From: Asanoa ferruginea
GTDB taxonomy: Bacteria; Actinomycetota; Actinomycetes; Mycobacteriales; Micromonosporaceae
DNA: 64,000 nucleotides
Assembly (NCBI RefSeq): GCF_003387075.1
Contig: NZ_QUMQ01000001.1
Span: forward strand, 7,812,001 to 7,876,000
Direction: 5' to 3'
Below, one piece after another: positions 52,864 to 61,678 of the stretch. The translations under genes were made by a program, and so were the position numbers. The number at the start of each line of letters is the position of its first letter. Position 1 is the stretch's first letter. The notes under the pieces are model-generated. The model worked only from the letters and a program-made list of their open reading frames with translations, made no database searches and was not told the origin of the DNA.

Positions 52864-53365
52864 GACGGTTCAACTCCTCGCGAAGGGCGGACTCGGCGCG
52901 GCGCACGGTGGTGCCCACGCTGCCGGGTGACAGATCGAGCGCGGCGGCGACCTCGGCGTAGGTCAGGCCGCTGTGCCGCAGGACCAGGGCCATCGCCTGG
53001 CGGCGGGGCAGCCGGGCCAGCGCGGCCCGCACCCGGCGGCGCTCGTCGAGGATGACGACCGCGTCGGCGATGTCGGGTGTGACGGCGCCGCCGTCGCGGG
53101 CGGCCTCTTCACGGGACATCCGGCGGCGGCCCGAGCGCAGATGGTTGAGCGCGGTGTGTGCCGCCGCGACCGACAGCCAGCCGATGGCCTCGCCGGCCGG
53201 CACGGCGGAGCGGCCGAAGGTCAGGAACACCTCCTGCGCCACGTCTTCGGCCTCGTCGCGGGAGCCGAGCACGCGCGCGGCGACGCCGACGACCCGCGGG
53301 TAGGCACTGCGGAAGACCTCTTCGAGGTCGGGGCGGACCGCTGCCACCACGCCACCATGCCGCAC
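52847..53365 (-). CDS. ECF-type RNA polymerase sigma factor
   Basis: A 172-residue sigma-70 family protein with region 2 (DLEEVFRSAYPRVVGVAARVLGSRDEAEDVAQEVFLTFG, about 12-50) and region 4 (ALARLPRRQAMALVLRHSGLTYAEVAAALDLSPGSVGTTVRRAESAL, about 113-160). No region 1.1 or 3. GTG at 53365 has a TACAGA hexamer 10 bp upstream, fitting a leaderless transcript; GTGs at 53350 and 53347 are alternatives. It heads the run containing its anti-sigma factor and ABC exporters, which it probably activates. Confidence 0.9.
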   Translation of the reverse strand: MRHGGVVAAVRPDLEEVFRSAYPRVVGVAARVLGSRDEAEDVAQEVFLTFGRSAVPAGEAIGWLSVAAAHTALNHLRSGRRRMSREEAARDGGAVTPDIADAVVILDERRRVRAALARLPRRQAMALVLRHSGLTYAEVAAALDLSPGSVGTTVRRAESALREELNRHAPSD

Positions 53366-53479
53366 ACCGTCCACATCTGTAGAGCACCACCGGCGGCCTG
53401 CATGTGACACACCGGCAGAACCGGCTGAACGTCGGCTGGCCGACTGTGTGTCGGCACGCGGAAGCACACGCTGTCGCAC

Positions 53480-54409
53480 ATGCCGACGCTCAGGATCGCC
53501 GTAGCCGCTGGTCTGGGCCTGCTCATCACCGCCGTCGTGCCGGCGGCAGCGGCCGCCGCACCGCCGCCGTCGCCCAACAAGGCCTACTGGGCCGACGACA
53601 ACCACCTGCGCTACGAGGGCGGGATCGGGAAGACCAACAATCTCACGATCACCAACTACGGCCGGTTGCCCGGCGTCACCAAGTGGCTCTTCGACGATGT
53701 GAGCCAGATCGTGCCGGGCGTCGGCTGCGTGAACGTGACCGGCGACAACACCAAGGCCATCTGCACCGAGCAGGACAACACGATCTCCTGGTTCGCCGTC
53801 TACCTCGGCATGGGCAACGACACGCTGGTCTTCGACGCCTTCTTCGACACCTACACCCGGATCTACGGCGGCACCGGCGGCGACACCATCACCGTCGGCG
53901 ACAGTGCCGACCCCTACGTCGAGGTCTACGGCGAAGACGGCGACGACATGATCACGCGTACGGCCGGCGACAGCTACCTGCGGATCAGTGGCGGCCCCGG
54001 CGCCGACGAGCTGTGCGGCACCGACGCCTACGTCACCTACGACGACCATCCGGCCGCCGTCTTCGTCTCGCTCGGCGGGCCGGCCGGCGACGACGGCATG
54101 CCCGGCGAGGGCGACACGGTGTGCGGCACGGTCGCGGGCGTGAGCGGCACCGGCTTCGCCGACGGCCTGGTGGCCGGCAGCGGCCCGGCCGACCTGAGCG
54201 GCAAGGCGGGTGCCGACGTGCTGGTCGGTGGCGCGTCGAGCGACACCCTGTTCGGCGGGGAGGGCAACGACCTGATCTTCGGGTACGCCGGTGACGACTG
54301 GCTGGTCGGCGAGGGCGGCGCGGACACCCTCAACGGCGGCACCGGCGCCGACGACCGCTGCGACTACGACGCCCTGGACACGATCAGCGCCTGCGAGGAC
54401 GCCTACTGA
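53480..54409 (+). CDS. Secreted RTX-like calcium-binding repeat protein
   Basis: A 309-residue exported protein. Signal peptide 1-27 (AAAAA end). The rest holds RTX-type nonapeptide-like units along the chain: GGTGGDTI, GEDGDDMI, GGPGADEL, GKAGADVL, GGASSDTL, GGEGNDLI, GYAGDDWL, GEGGADTL. Such GGxGxDxUx repeats fold as a calcium-loaded beta roll outside the cell. Four or more cysteines suggest disulfides. No enzymatic domain is seen. Divergent from the ECF sigma gene, so it may be part of that stress response. Confidence 0.78.
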   Translation: MPTLRIAVAAGLGLLITAVVPAAAAAAPPPSPNKAYWADDNHLRYEGGIGKTNNLTITNYGRLPGVTKWLFDDVSQIVPGVGCVNVTGDNTKAICTEQDNTISWFAVYLGMGNDTLVFDAFFDTYTRIYGGTGGDTITVGDSADPYVEVYGEDGDDMITRTAGDSYLRISGGPGADELCGTDAYVTYDDHPAAVFVSLGGPAGDDGMPGEGDTVCGTVAGVSGTGFADGLVAGSGPADLSGKAGADVLVGGASSDTLFGGEGNDLIFGYAGDDWLVGEGGADTLNGGTGADDRCDYDALDTISACEDAY

Positions 54410-54535
54410 CCTGCGCTTCCTCGGCCGAACAGCCGAGCCGCGATCCTCAAATCGGTCGAAAGACGCCGAAACCCGGAATACCGGGCACACCGTCGCTAAC
54501 CTCGGTTTAAAGGGGCTAGTGAGGGGACCGGGCGT
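54410..54535. promoter_or_regulatory. Leader region of the polyketide cluster, plus strand
   Basis: A 126-bp gap before the P450 gene. It holds a small inverted repeat CCCGGAATACCGGG (54472-54485) and, just before the ATG, GAGGGGACC as ribosome site. AT-rich CGGTTTAAAGG and CTAGTG at about 54505-54522 could be promoter elements. I see no clear SARP heptamer repeats. This would be the start of the plus-strand P450/cyclase unit. Confidence 0.35.
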
Positions 54536-55765
54536 ATGACCGAGAATGTGTTACCAGCGTCGGAGCTCTACACCGACGAGTTCGCCGCCGATCCCTATCC
54601 GGCCTTCGCCAAGCTGCGCGAAGACAGTCCAGTGTGTCCGGTCACGTCGCCGCGGTTCGACTCCTTCCTGATCACCCGCTTCGACGACGCCAAGGCGGCG
54701 CTCAACGACCCGCGCCTCTCCAAGGACCTCTACGGACCGGAACAGCACTTCCTGCGCATCTTCGGGCCCAACTCCGAGGCCATCAACAAGAACATGCTCA
54801 ACTCCGACCCGCCCGAGCACAGCCGGCTGCGCCGGATCACCTCGCGGGCGTTCGCGCCCCGGCGGATCGAGGCGCTGCGGCCGCGGGTGGCCGAGATCGT
54901 CAGCGAGCTGCTCGACAAGGTGGTGCCGCAGGGCCAGGCCGACCTGATGCACGACTTCGCGATCCCGCTGCCGATGATGGTGATCTCCGAGCTGCTCGGC
55001 ATCCCGACCGCCGACCACGACCAGGTGCTCGCCTGGACCCAGGTGATCCGCGAGTCCGGGTCGTCGGGCCGCCCGCCCGCGGAGGAACGCGCGGCCGTGC
55101 AGGAGGCCCAGCTCCAGCTGCACCACTATCTCGCCGACGTGATCCAGGCCAAGCGCGCCCAGCCGCCGGCCGACGACATGATCAGCTCGCTGATCGAGGC
55201 CTGCGACCAGGACGGGCAGCTCTCCGAGCGGGAACTGGTCAGCACCACGTTCCTGCTGCTGTTCGCCGGGCACCAGACCACCGCCGACTTCATCGGCAAC
55301 GCGATGGTGGCCCTGCTGACCAACCCGGAACAGCTCGACCTGCTGCTGCGTACACCGGAGCTGTTGCCTTCGGCGGTTGAAGAACTGCTCCGCTTCGACG
55401 GCCCGTTGCCGGTGGCCAGCCCGCGGATCGCCACGGAGGACCTCGAGTTCCGCGGCGTGCGCATCCCCGCGGGTTCGATCGTCGGCGTGGCGATCAACGC
55501 GGCCAACCACGACCCCGAGGCGTTCGCCGACGCCGACCGGCTCGACCTGAGCCGCGAACGCGGGCCGCACATGGGCTTCGGGCACGGCGTGCACTACTGC
55601 CTCGGCGTGACGCTGGCCCGGATCGAGGCGCAGATCGGCATCGGGGCGCTGCTCCGCCGGCTGCCCGGATTGCGGCTCGCGCTGCCGGTCGAGGAACTGC
55701 GCCGGCTGCCGGCCGCGTCGCCGTTCCGTGGCCTCATCGAGCTTCCCGTCCGCTTCAACGCCTGA
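54536..55765 (+). CDS. Cytochrome P450 (cluster oxygenase)
   Basis: A 409-residue soluble bacterial P450: I-helix AGHQTTADF (about 244-252) with the acid/Thr pair region, K-helix EELLR (E283-xx-R286) and the heme loop FGHGVHYCLG with ligand Cys355. Length and layout fit CYP105/107-type class I enzymes that need ferredoxin and reductase, which are not encoded here. First gene of the cluster on the plus strand, 36 bp before the cyclase gene. It probably hydroxylates or couples the aromatic polyketide. Confidence 0.9.
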   Translation: MTENVLPASELYTDEFAADPYPAFAKLREDSPVCPVTSPRFDSFLITRFDDAKAALNDPRLSKDLYGPEQHFLRIFGPNSEAINKNMLNSDPPEHSRLRRITSRAFAPRRIEALRPRVAEIVSELLDKVVPQGQADLMHDFAIPLPMMVISELLGIPTADHDQVLAWTQVIRESGSSGRPPAEERAAVQEAQLQLHHYLADVIQAKRAQPPADDMISSLIEACDQDGQLSERELVSTTFLLLFAGHQTTADFIGNAMVALLTNPEQLDLLLRTPELLPSAVEELLRFDGPLPVASPRIATEDLEFRGVRIPAGSIVGVAINAANHDPEAFADADRLDLSRERGPHMGFGHGVHYCLGVTLARIEAQIGIGALLRRLPGLRLALPVEELRRLPAASPFRGLIELPVRFNA

Positions 55766-55801
55766 CCGACAGCAATAGATCCAAACCTTGAAGGAGCAGC
55801 A

Positions 55802-56467
55802 GTGGTATTCCGCAACGTGATCGTCTGCCGCATCGTCCCGGGCAGCGAGCAGAAGGTCGCCGACGTCTTCGGGCACTTCGACAAGGTGACCCGGCCGCAG
55901 GACGTCGGCGTGACCGGTCGCATCCTGCTGTCGCTCGACGACCTCTACATCCACGTCGTCGAGCGTGCGCAGGACCCGGAGATCAGCGGCCAGAAGCGTG
56001 GCCTGCCGGCGTTCCAGGAGATCGCGGACGCGATCGGGCAGTTCGTCACGCCCTACCCGCGCAACTGGGAGAACCCGTCGCACTCGGTCGCCAAGCCGTT
56101 CTACAGCTGGGTCGCGCCGAACGCCCAGTCGTCGGCGGCGAACCCGATGGTCATCGTGCAGCGGATCAAGCCCGGCTCCGAGCCGGCGGTGGCCCAGGTC
56201 TTCGCCGAGTCCGACAACGGGCCGCTGCCGGGCCAGATGGGCGTCACCGGGCGCTGGCTCTACTCGATCGACGACGTCTACGTGCACCTGATGGAGCGCA
56301 CCGACCAGGCGGTCGCCGAGGGGCTCGGGCAGAACCACCACGCGCCGGCCTTCACCAAAATCATCGAAGACCTGAGCCCGTACGTGGCGCCCTACAACCC
56401 CGAGAAGTGGCGCGGACCGCAGGACTCGATGGCCAAGCCGTTCTACAGCTGGAAAGCCAGCGACTGA
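55802..56467 (+). CDS. Double-domain TcmI-family polyketide cyclase
   Basis: A 221-residue protein of two TcmI-like domains, about 2-108 and 113-218. Both end in the same motif: NPSHSVAKPFYSW and GPQDSMAKPFYSW. Each has the IVCRIVPGSEQKVADVF/IVQRIKPGSEPAVAQVF start and the ILLSLDDLYIHVVER/WLYSIDDVYVHLMER strand. TcmI folds as a ferredoxin-like dimer that closes late rings in tetracenomycin; the fused pair may fold as an internal dimer. GTG start with AGGAG 6-8 bp upstream. Followed by a strong hairpin. Confidence 0.88.
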   Translation: MVFRNVIVCRIVPGSEQKVADVFGHFDKVTRPQDVGVTGRILLSLDDLYIHVVERAQDPEISGQKRGLPAFQEIADAIGQFVTPYPRNWENPSHSVAKPFYSWVAPNAQSSAANPMVIVQRIKPGSEPAVAQVFAESDNGPLPGQMGVTGRWLYSIDDVYVHLMERTDQAVAEGLGQNHHAPAFTKIIEDLSPYVAPYNPEKWRGPQDSMAKPFYSWKASD

Positions 56468-56484
56468 CCCGGCTCCGGATAGGA

Positions 56485-56515
56485 AAGGGCACCCCGCAAC
56501 CAGCGGGGTGCCCTT
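56485..56515. terminator. Bidirectional hairpin terminator of the cluster units
   Basis: Perfect 13-bp arms AAGGGCACCCCGC/GCGGGGTGCCCTT around a 5-base loop AACCA, placed between the convergent double cyclase and single cyclase genes. Very strong stem, no T-tract; it should end both transcripts. Confidence 0.8.
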
Positions 56516-56528
56516 CCTGCTGACCGGC

Positions 56529-56849
56529 TCAGCCGCGCCAGTTGTAGAACTCGCGAGCGACCGCGTCGGCCGGCGACTTCCAGGTCTTCGGGTCGTAGGG
56601 CTGGATGTAGGCCCGCAGGTCCTCGCTGATCTGCTGGAACCCGGGCAGCGCCGGGCCCTTGCGCAGCGCCTCCGACGGGTCGTCGCGGAACTCGATGACG
56701 TGCAGGTAGAGGTCGCCGAGCGAGTAGAGCGACCGGGTCTTGACCCCGAGGTCGTGCGGCAGGTCGGTGGCGTCGGACTCGGCGAAGATCCGGGCGACGG
56801 ACTTCTCCTCGCCGGGCTTGATGCGGGCGACGATGACGGACCGGTTCAT
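56529..56849 (-). CDS. TcmI-family polyketide cyclase, single domain
   Basis: A 106-residue TcmI-type cyclase: SVIVARIKPGEEKSVARIFAESD at the start, LYSLGDLYLHVIEF in the middle and the terminal SPADAVAREFYNW, the same ends as in both halves of the double-domain protein at 55802-56467, especially its second half. It likely folds as a ferredoxin-like dimer and guides ring closure of an aromatic polyketide. Last gene of the minus-strand operon, 11 bp after the flavin monooxygenase; terminated by the hairpin at 56485-56515. Confidence 0.87.
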   Translation of the reverse strand: MNRSVIVARIKPGEEKSVARIFAESDATDLPHDLGVKTRSLYSLGDLYLHVIEFRDDPSEALRKGPALPGFQQISEDLRAYIQPYDPKTWKSPADAVAREFYNWRG

Positions 56850-56860
56850 GTCACTTCCCC

Positions 56861-59218
56861 TTACGCGAAGATGCCAGCGAGGTGCTCGTCGATCGCGGTG
56901 GCGACGACGGGCGAACTGCGGAACCCGACGTGCCCGTCGGGCCGGATCAGGTAGGCGCCGGTGCCGCGCAGGCCGTACGCGTCGCGGAAAGCGCCGGACG
57001 CGTCCCGCAGGACCGGGGTCTCGAGCGTGCCGGGCACCGTCGCGTCCGGGCTCGCCACCACGTAGATGTTGAGCGAGCCGCGGGCCTTCTCGGCCAGCTT
57101 GTCGAAGCCGGCATACTCGTCGTCGCCGGTCGAGCCGTCGGCGTAGACGAGCAGGGTGTGCGCGGTGCCCCGGGTGAGCTCGAAGACCCGCACCTGGTGC
57201 CCGACCCCGAAGCGGCGGAGGTCGCGCACGTCCGGGGCCCGGTCGCCGGGCTGTGGCCCGCCGTCGAAGAGGTCACCGGAGGAGCCGACCAGTGGGCTGC
57301 CGGCGTACGACAGCGTCATCTGCATTTCGAGCATGAACTGCTCGCGCTCGTCGTCCATGTCCATCTCGTCGGTGAACGCGATCTTCACCGCGCGATCGAC
57401 GATCGCCTTGCCGGCCGGCCGGCGCTCGGCCTCGTAGCTGTCGAGCAGCCCCGGAGCCGCGGCGCCGCGGACCGCCAGCGCGAGCTTCCAGCCCAGGTTC
57501 CAGGCGTCCTGGATGCCGGTGTTCATGCCCTGCCCGCCGGCCGGCGGGTGCAGGTGCGCGGCGTCGCCGGCCACGAACACCCGGCCGACCTGGTAGCGGT
57601 CGACGATGCCGTGCTTGATCCGGAAGATCGACGACCAGCGCAGGTTGCTCGCGGTCGTGCCGGCCGGCGCGAGCTGGTCCAGCACGACCTGGATGTCGGC
57701 CAGCGACGGCGGGTCGTATTCCGCCGAGAAGCCGGGCGGGATGGCGCCCGCGCCGATCTCGGCCTGCAACCGCGGCGGCGCGAGGGTGGCCACCCGGTAG
57801 CGGCCCGGACCGCGCAGCGGCACGCAGACCAGCATGCCGCGCATCTCCTCGTCTTCGACCTGGATGAAGCGCAGCAGGTGGCCCTCCGGCATCGACCAGT
57901 CCAGGTCGACGTCGCCGAGCATGAACAGCTGCGGGAACATCCCCATGCCGCCCTCGAAGGTCAGCCCGAGGCTCTGCCGCACGGTGCTGTGCGCACCGTC
58001 GCAGCCGACCAGGTATTGCGCGCGGACTGTCTCGACGCTGCCGTCCGGGCGCAGCACCTGAGCGGTCACGCCGTCGGCGTCCTGGTCGAACGCCTGGAGC
58101 TCGTGGCCGCGCTCGACGCTCACGCCGTGGCCGGCGAGGCAGTTCTCCAGGATCCGCTCGGTCTCGTATTGCGGCAGGCCGACGTGGGCGAACGGCAGCT
58201 CCGGCAGGTCCCAGTCGACCTGGTGGGTCTGCTGGCCGTTGACGAAGACGGTCTGGCCGTGCAGCCAGACGCCCAGGTCCATCGCCTCGCGCGCGACGCC
58301 GATGTTCTCCCAGATCTCCATCGTGCGGCACTGCACGCCGATCGCCTTGTCGGCGGCCACGTTGCCGTCGGGGCGCTTCTCGATCAGCCGGCAGGAGACA
58401 CCGCGCCGGGCCAGCTCGATCGCCGCGGTCAGACCGGCCGGGCCGGCTCCCACGACGAGCACGTCGGTCGAACCGTCCACCGTGGATCCCTTGCGGGCGA
58501 CGACCGGTCGCGGCGCCGGCTGCGGTTGCGGTTGGGGCTGCGGCTGGGGTTGCGCTTGCGGTCGCGGCCGGGCGGCGGCCACCGGGGACGACGACACCGG
58601 CAGTTCGTCTTCGGGACGCACCGCGATGTGGTAGGTGGTCCGCTTGAAGTTGTCGCAGATGTATTGGATGAGCGGCGCCGTCTGGTCCAGGTGCCCCTGG
58701 TCGTCGGTCCAGGCGTTGAACGACGTCTCGTCCTCCCACTCCGCGAAGATGTGGTAGGTCCCGGTGCCGGGCTCGCGCAGCAGTTCCTCCCGGACGTGCC
58801 CGGGTGTCCCCCGCATCCGCTCGGCGACCTTGAGGTAGGCGCGTTCGTAGGCCTCCTCCTCGCCGGGAGCGACCGTGACGGTGACGTCGACCCGGATCCG
58901 GGGCCCCGCACCGATCACCGTCTCCAGCACCTCGTAGGTCGCCTTCTCGCCGGACTCGCGCAGGTCGCGCAGCGCGGCGGTGAGCCGCTCGCGCGCGGCG
59001 CTGGGGCCGAACGCCGCGAGCGCGGCCGAGTCGGCCCAGTCACTGACGATCAGGAAGGTACGCGAATCCTCGACGTCGCGGATCAGTTCCTGGCGCAGGC
59101 TGCCCGGCACCCGGCTGATGTGCGCCGCGGCCGACCGCCAGGCCCGCTCGAACTCCGCCGCGCAGCCCTCCCGGGCCCGCATTCGCAGGATGGTCCGCAC
59201 TGGACTGTCATCGGGCAT
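56861..59218 (-). CDS. Flavin monooxygenase with two N-terminal antibiotic-monooxygenase (ABM) domains
   Basis: A 785-residue fusion. ABM-like domain 1 (about 5-95, TILRMRAREGCAAEFERAW ... FLIVSDWADSAAL) and domain 2 (about 107-200, VDVTVTVAPGEEEAYERAY ... YHIFAEWEDETSF) are followed by a Pro-Gln linker (about 216-240). A PHBH-type FAD domain begins with GAGPAGL (257-263), has a DG motif CDGAHSTVR and the second FAD motif GDAAHLHPPAGGQGMNTG, then a thioredoxin-like C-terminus. ABM enzymes of the ActVA-Orf6 type oxidise anthrones to quinones without cofactor; the FAD part hydroxylates or does Baeyer-Villiger chemistry. The fusion may channel intermediates. The start overlaps the KS-beta gene by 11 bp. 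Confidence 0.9.
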   Translation of the reverse strand: MPDDSPVRTILRMRAREGCAAEFERAWRSAAAHISRVPGSLRQELIRDVEDSRTFLIVSDWADSAALAAFGPSAARERLTAALRDLRESGEKATYEVLETVIGAGPRIRVDVTVTVAPGEEEAYERAYLKVAERMRGTPGHVREELLREPGTGTYHIFAEWEDETSFNAWTDDQGHLDQTAPLIQYICDNFKRTTYHIAVRPEDELPVSSSPVAAARPRPQAQPQPQPQPQPQPAPRPVVARKGSTVDGSTDVLVVGAGPAGLTAAIELARRGVSCRLIEKRPDGNVAADKAIGVQCRTMEIWENIGVAREAMDLGVWLHGQTVFVNGQQTHQVDWDLPELPFAHVGLPQYETERILENCLAGHGVSVERGHELQAFDQDADGVTAQVLRPDGSVETVRAQYLVGCDGAHSTVRQSLGLTFEGGMGMFPQLFMLGDVDLDWSMPEGHLLRFIQVEDEEMRGMLVCVPLRGPGRYRVATLAPPRLQAEIGAGAIPPGFSAEYDPPSLADIQVVLDQLAPAGTTASNLRWSSIFRIKHGIVDRYQVGRVFVAGDAAHLHPPAGGQGMNTGIQDAWNLGWKLALAVRGAAAPGLLDSYEAERRPAGKAIVDRAVKIAFTDEMDMDDEREQFMLEMQMTLSYAGSPLVGSSGDLFDGGPQPGDRAPDVRDLRRFGVGHQVRVFELTRGTAHTLLVYADGSTGDDEYAGFDKLAEKARGSLNIYVVASPDATVPGTLETPVLRDASGAFRDAYGLRGTGAYLIRPDGHVGFRSSPVVATAIDEHLAGIFA

Positions 59219-60422
59219 GCTGCAGACCCTCCTCGGGATAGCGCTTGAGCACGATCGAGCTGTTGAACCCGCCGAAGCCGCGGGCGTTGACCAGCACCAC
59301 GTCGGCGGCCAGCCGGCGCGGTTCGCGGACCAGGTCGAGGTCGTGGCCGGGCCGGCTGAGGTTGCCGACGGCCGGCACGACGCCGTCCCGCAGTGCCAGC
59401 AGCGCGGTCGCCACGTTGAGCGCCGCGCCGCCGGAGCAGAGCCGGCCGACGAAGCCCTGCGGCGCGGTCACCGGCACCGGCCGGCCGAAGACCGCGCGGA
59501 TCGCCGCGGCCTCCAGCCCGTCGAGCACCGGCGTGCCGGCGCCGTCGGCGACCACGAAACCGACCTCGTCGGGCGTAACATCGGCGTCGGCGAGGGCCTT
59601 GCGCATCGCGCGTTCGAGCTGGGCGCTGTCCGGCGCGGGTTCCTCCGGGTGGTGCCCGTCGTGCGTGGCGGCGTAACCGGCGATCTCGCCGTACACCTGC
59701 TGCACTCCCCGTTCCGCGGCGGTCGCGGCGTCCTCCACCACCAGCACCGCACCGCCCTCGCCGGGCACGTAGCCGTTGGCGTCGGCGTCGAACGGCTTGT
59801 AGCCGGCCCGCGGGTCGCGGCTGGCGGTGAGCCGGCCGCTGGTCTGCTGGCAGACCAGCGCGTAGGGGGACAACGGCGCCTCGGTGCCGCCGGCGATGAC
59901 GGCCGGGGTGCCGCGCCGGATGATCCGGCGGGCCATGCCCAGGCTGTCGAGTCCGCCGGCGCCCTCAGAGACGAGCACGCTGTTGGGCCCCTTGGTGCCG
60001 TGCAGGATGGAGGTCTGCCCGACACTGGCGGCGTAGAACCAGGCGATCGACTGGTAGGCGCTGACCGCGGCGCGGCCCCGGCTCCACAGCGCCTGGATCT
60101 CCTTCTGGCCGAACTCGTTGCCGCCGGACCCGCTGGCCAGCACGACCGAGGTGGCGTAGGGGTCGTGCCCGGCCGGGTCGTATTTGGCGTCGTCGAGCGC
60201 CATCCGGGTGGCGGCCAGCGACATCCAGCTCCACTTGTCGGTCTGGATGATCAGGCGCGGGTCGACCAGGCCCTCGGCGTCGAAGCCGGACACCTGACCC
60301 TGCAACCGGTCGTCGTGGCAGCCCACGTGCAGGTCGCCGGCGAGCGTGGAGCGCCAGTGCTCCTCGGCGGTGAGCCCGCTCGGTGCGATCACCCCGATGC
60401 CGGTGATGACGGCCCTGGTCAT
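59208..60422 (-). CDS. Type II PKS ketosynthase beta (chain length factor)
   Basis: A 404-residue KAS-fold subunit. In place of the KS Cys loop it has SEGAGGLDS, so the nucleophile is absent, as in chain length factors. The position that is Gln in many CLFs reads Gly. It forms the heterodimer with KS-alpha and sets chain length. ATG at 60422 overlaps the KS-alpha stop (ATGA), the classic coupling of the pair; GGAGG lies 9 bp upstream. Start at the GTG at 60431 is less likely. Confidence 0.93.
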   Translation of the reverse strand: MTRAVITGIGVIAPSGLTAEEHWRSTLAGDLHVGCHDDRLQGQVSGFDAEGLVDPRLIIQTDKWSWMSLAATRMALDDAKYDPAGHDPYATSVVLASGSGGNEFGQKEIQALWSRGRAAVSAYQSIAWFYAASVGQTSILHGTKGPNSVLVSEGAGGLDSLGMARRIIRRGTPAVIAGGTEAPLSPYALVCQQTSGRLTASRDPRAGYKPFDADANGYVPGEGGAVLVVEDAATAAERGVQQVYGEIAGYAATHDGHHPEEPAPDSAQLERAMRKALADADVTPDEVGFVVADGAGTPVLDGLEAAAIRAVFGRPVPVTAPQGFVGRLCSGGAALNVATALLALRDGVVPAVGNLSRPGHDLDLVREPRRLAADVVLVNARGFGGFNSSIVLKRYPEEGLQHAR

Positions 60423-61678
60423 GCTGACCACCTCCGTAGGACAGCGGCGGACTGGAAGCCACCGAAGCCGCTGCCGACCGAGAGCGCCACGTCGACCCGT
60501 TGCTCACGCGCGTTCTTCGGCACGTAGTCCAGGTCGCATTCCGGGTCGCGGTTCTCCAGGTTGGCGGTCGGCGGGATCACGCCGTAGCGGATCGCCAGCA
60601 CGCACGCGGCGAGTTCGATCGCCCCGATCGCGCCGAGCGAGTGACCCACCATCGACTTGATGGAGCTGACCGGCACGTCGTACGCGTGCTGCCCGAGGCT
60701 CCGTTTGAACGCGGCCGTCTCGTGCCGGTCGTTCTGCTTCGTGCCCGAACCGTGCGCGTTGACGTAGCTCACCGCGGTCGGGTCGAGCCGGGCCTGGCCG
60801 AGCGCGTCGGTGATCGCCTCGGCCATCTCCAGCCCGTCGGGCCGCAGCCCGGTCATGTGGAACGCGTTGCTGCGGTTGGCGAACCCGGCGACCTCGCAGA
60901 AGATCTCGGCGCCGCGCCGGCGGGCGTGCTCGAACTCCTCGAGGATCAGGACCGCGGAGCCCTCACCCATCACGAAGCCGTCGCGGGTGGCGTCGAACGG
61001 CCGTGACGCGTGCTCCGGGTCGTCGTTGCGGGCCGAGGTGGCCCGGATCGCGTCGAAGCACGCCATGGAGATCGGCGAGATCGGCGCGTCGGCCGCACCG
61101 GCGATGACCACGTCGGCGTCGCCGTCCTCGATCAGCTGGTGGCCGTAGCCGATCGAGTCGAGGCCCGAGGTGCAGCCGGTGGAGATGACGGCGGCCGGCC
61201 CGTGCACCCGGTAGCGGCACGCCACCTCCGTCGCCGCGCTGCTCGGCACCAGCGCCTGGTAGAGGAACCGGCTGGCGTAGCGCTCGTCGACCTGCCAGTC
61301 CCGGCCGTGGTTGCTGACGTTGACGTATTCGTCTTCGAGGCGCGTGGTGGCGCCGACCGCGCTGCCGATGCTCACCGCGACCGCGTCCCGGTCGGTCGCG
61401 TCGAGGTCCAGGCCGCTCTCGGCCAGCGCCTCGTCGGCGGCGGCGAGCGCGAACTGGGTGAACCGGTCGTTGCGGTAGACCTCCTGCGAGGTCAGCCCGG
61501 CCTTGATCGGATCGAAGTCGCACTCGGCCGCGATCTGCGAGCGGAAGTCGGTCGGGTCGAAGAAGCTGATCCGCCGGGTCGCCGTCCGCCCGGCGGTCAG
61601 CAGCTCCCAGAACGCCCGCCGGTTGACGCCGCCCGGAGCGACCACGCCCACCCCGGTGACGACCGTCCGCCTGGTCAC
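60419..61678 (-). CDS. Type II PKS ketosynthase alpha
   Basis: A 419-residue KAS II-type enzyme that condenses malonyl-ACP extender units on the minimal PKS. Catalytic Cys169 ([10 protein letters not shown]), His309 (NAHGSGT), Lys341 and His346 ([12 protein letters not shown]) are all in place; the C-terminal [10 protein letters not shown] loop is intact. The GTG at 61678 overlaps the cyclase stop by 4 bp. Its direct partner is the KS-beta at 59208-60422. Motifs are those of aromatic polyketide synthases rather than FabF. Confidence 0.95.
   Translation of the reverse strand: MTRRTVVTGVGVVAPGGVNRRAFWELLTAGRTATRRISFFDPTDFRSQIAAECDFDPIKAGLTSQEVYRNDRFTQFALAAADEALAESGLDLDATDRDAVAVSIGSAVGATTRLEDEYVNVSNHGRDWQVDERYASRFLYQALVPSSAATEVACRYRVHGPAAVISTGCTSGLDSIGYGHQLIEDGDADVVIAGAADAPISPISMACFDAIRATSARNDDPEHASRPFDATRDGFVMGEGSAVLILEEFEHARRRGAEIFCEVAGFANRSNAFHMTGLRPDGLEMAEAITDALGQARLDPTAVSYVNAHGSGTKQNDRHETAAFKRSLGQHAYDVPVSSIKSMVGHSLGAIGAIELAACVLAIRYGVIPPTANLENRDPECDLDYVPKNAREQRVDVALSVGSGFGGFQSAAVLRRWSA

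Noticed and set aside
53366-54490. N-terminal extension of the sigma factor reading frame
   Set aside because: The extension is antisense to the RTX-like gene, with repeated Val/Gly/Asp-type shadow sequence; the sigma domain starts at about 53365.
54536-56467. P450 and double cyclase as unrelated to the minus-strand PKS operon
   Set aside because: The TcmI domains match the operon's own TcmI protein and the two units meet at one shared terminator, so they belong to one cluster.
58495-58575. Pro-Gln alternating repeat as a separate repeat element
   Set aside because: It is the interdomain linker of the monooxygenase, encoded by simple codon repetition; no sign of mobility.
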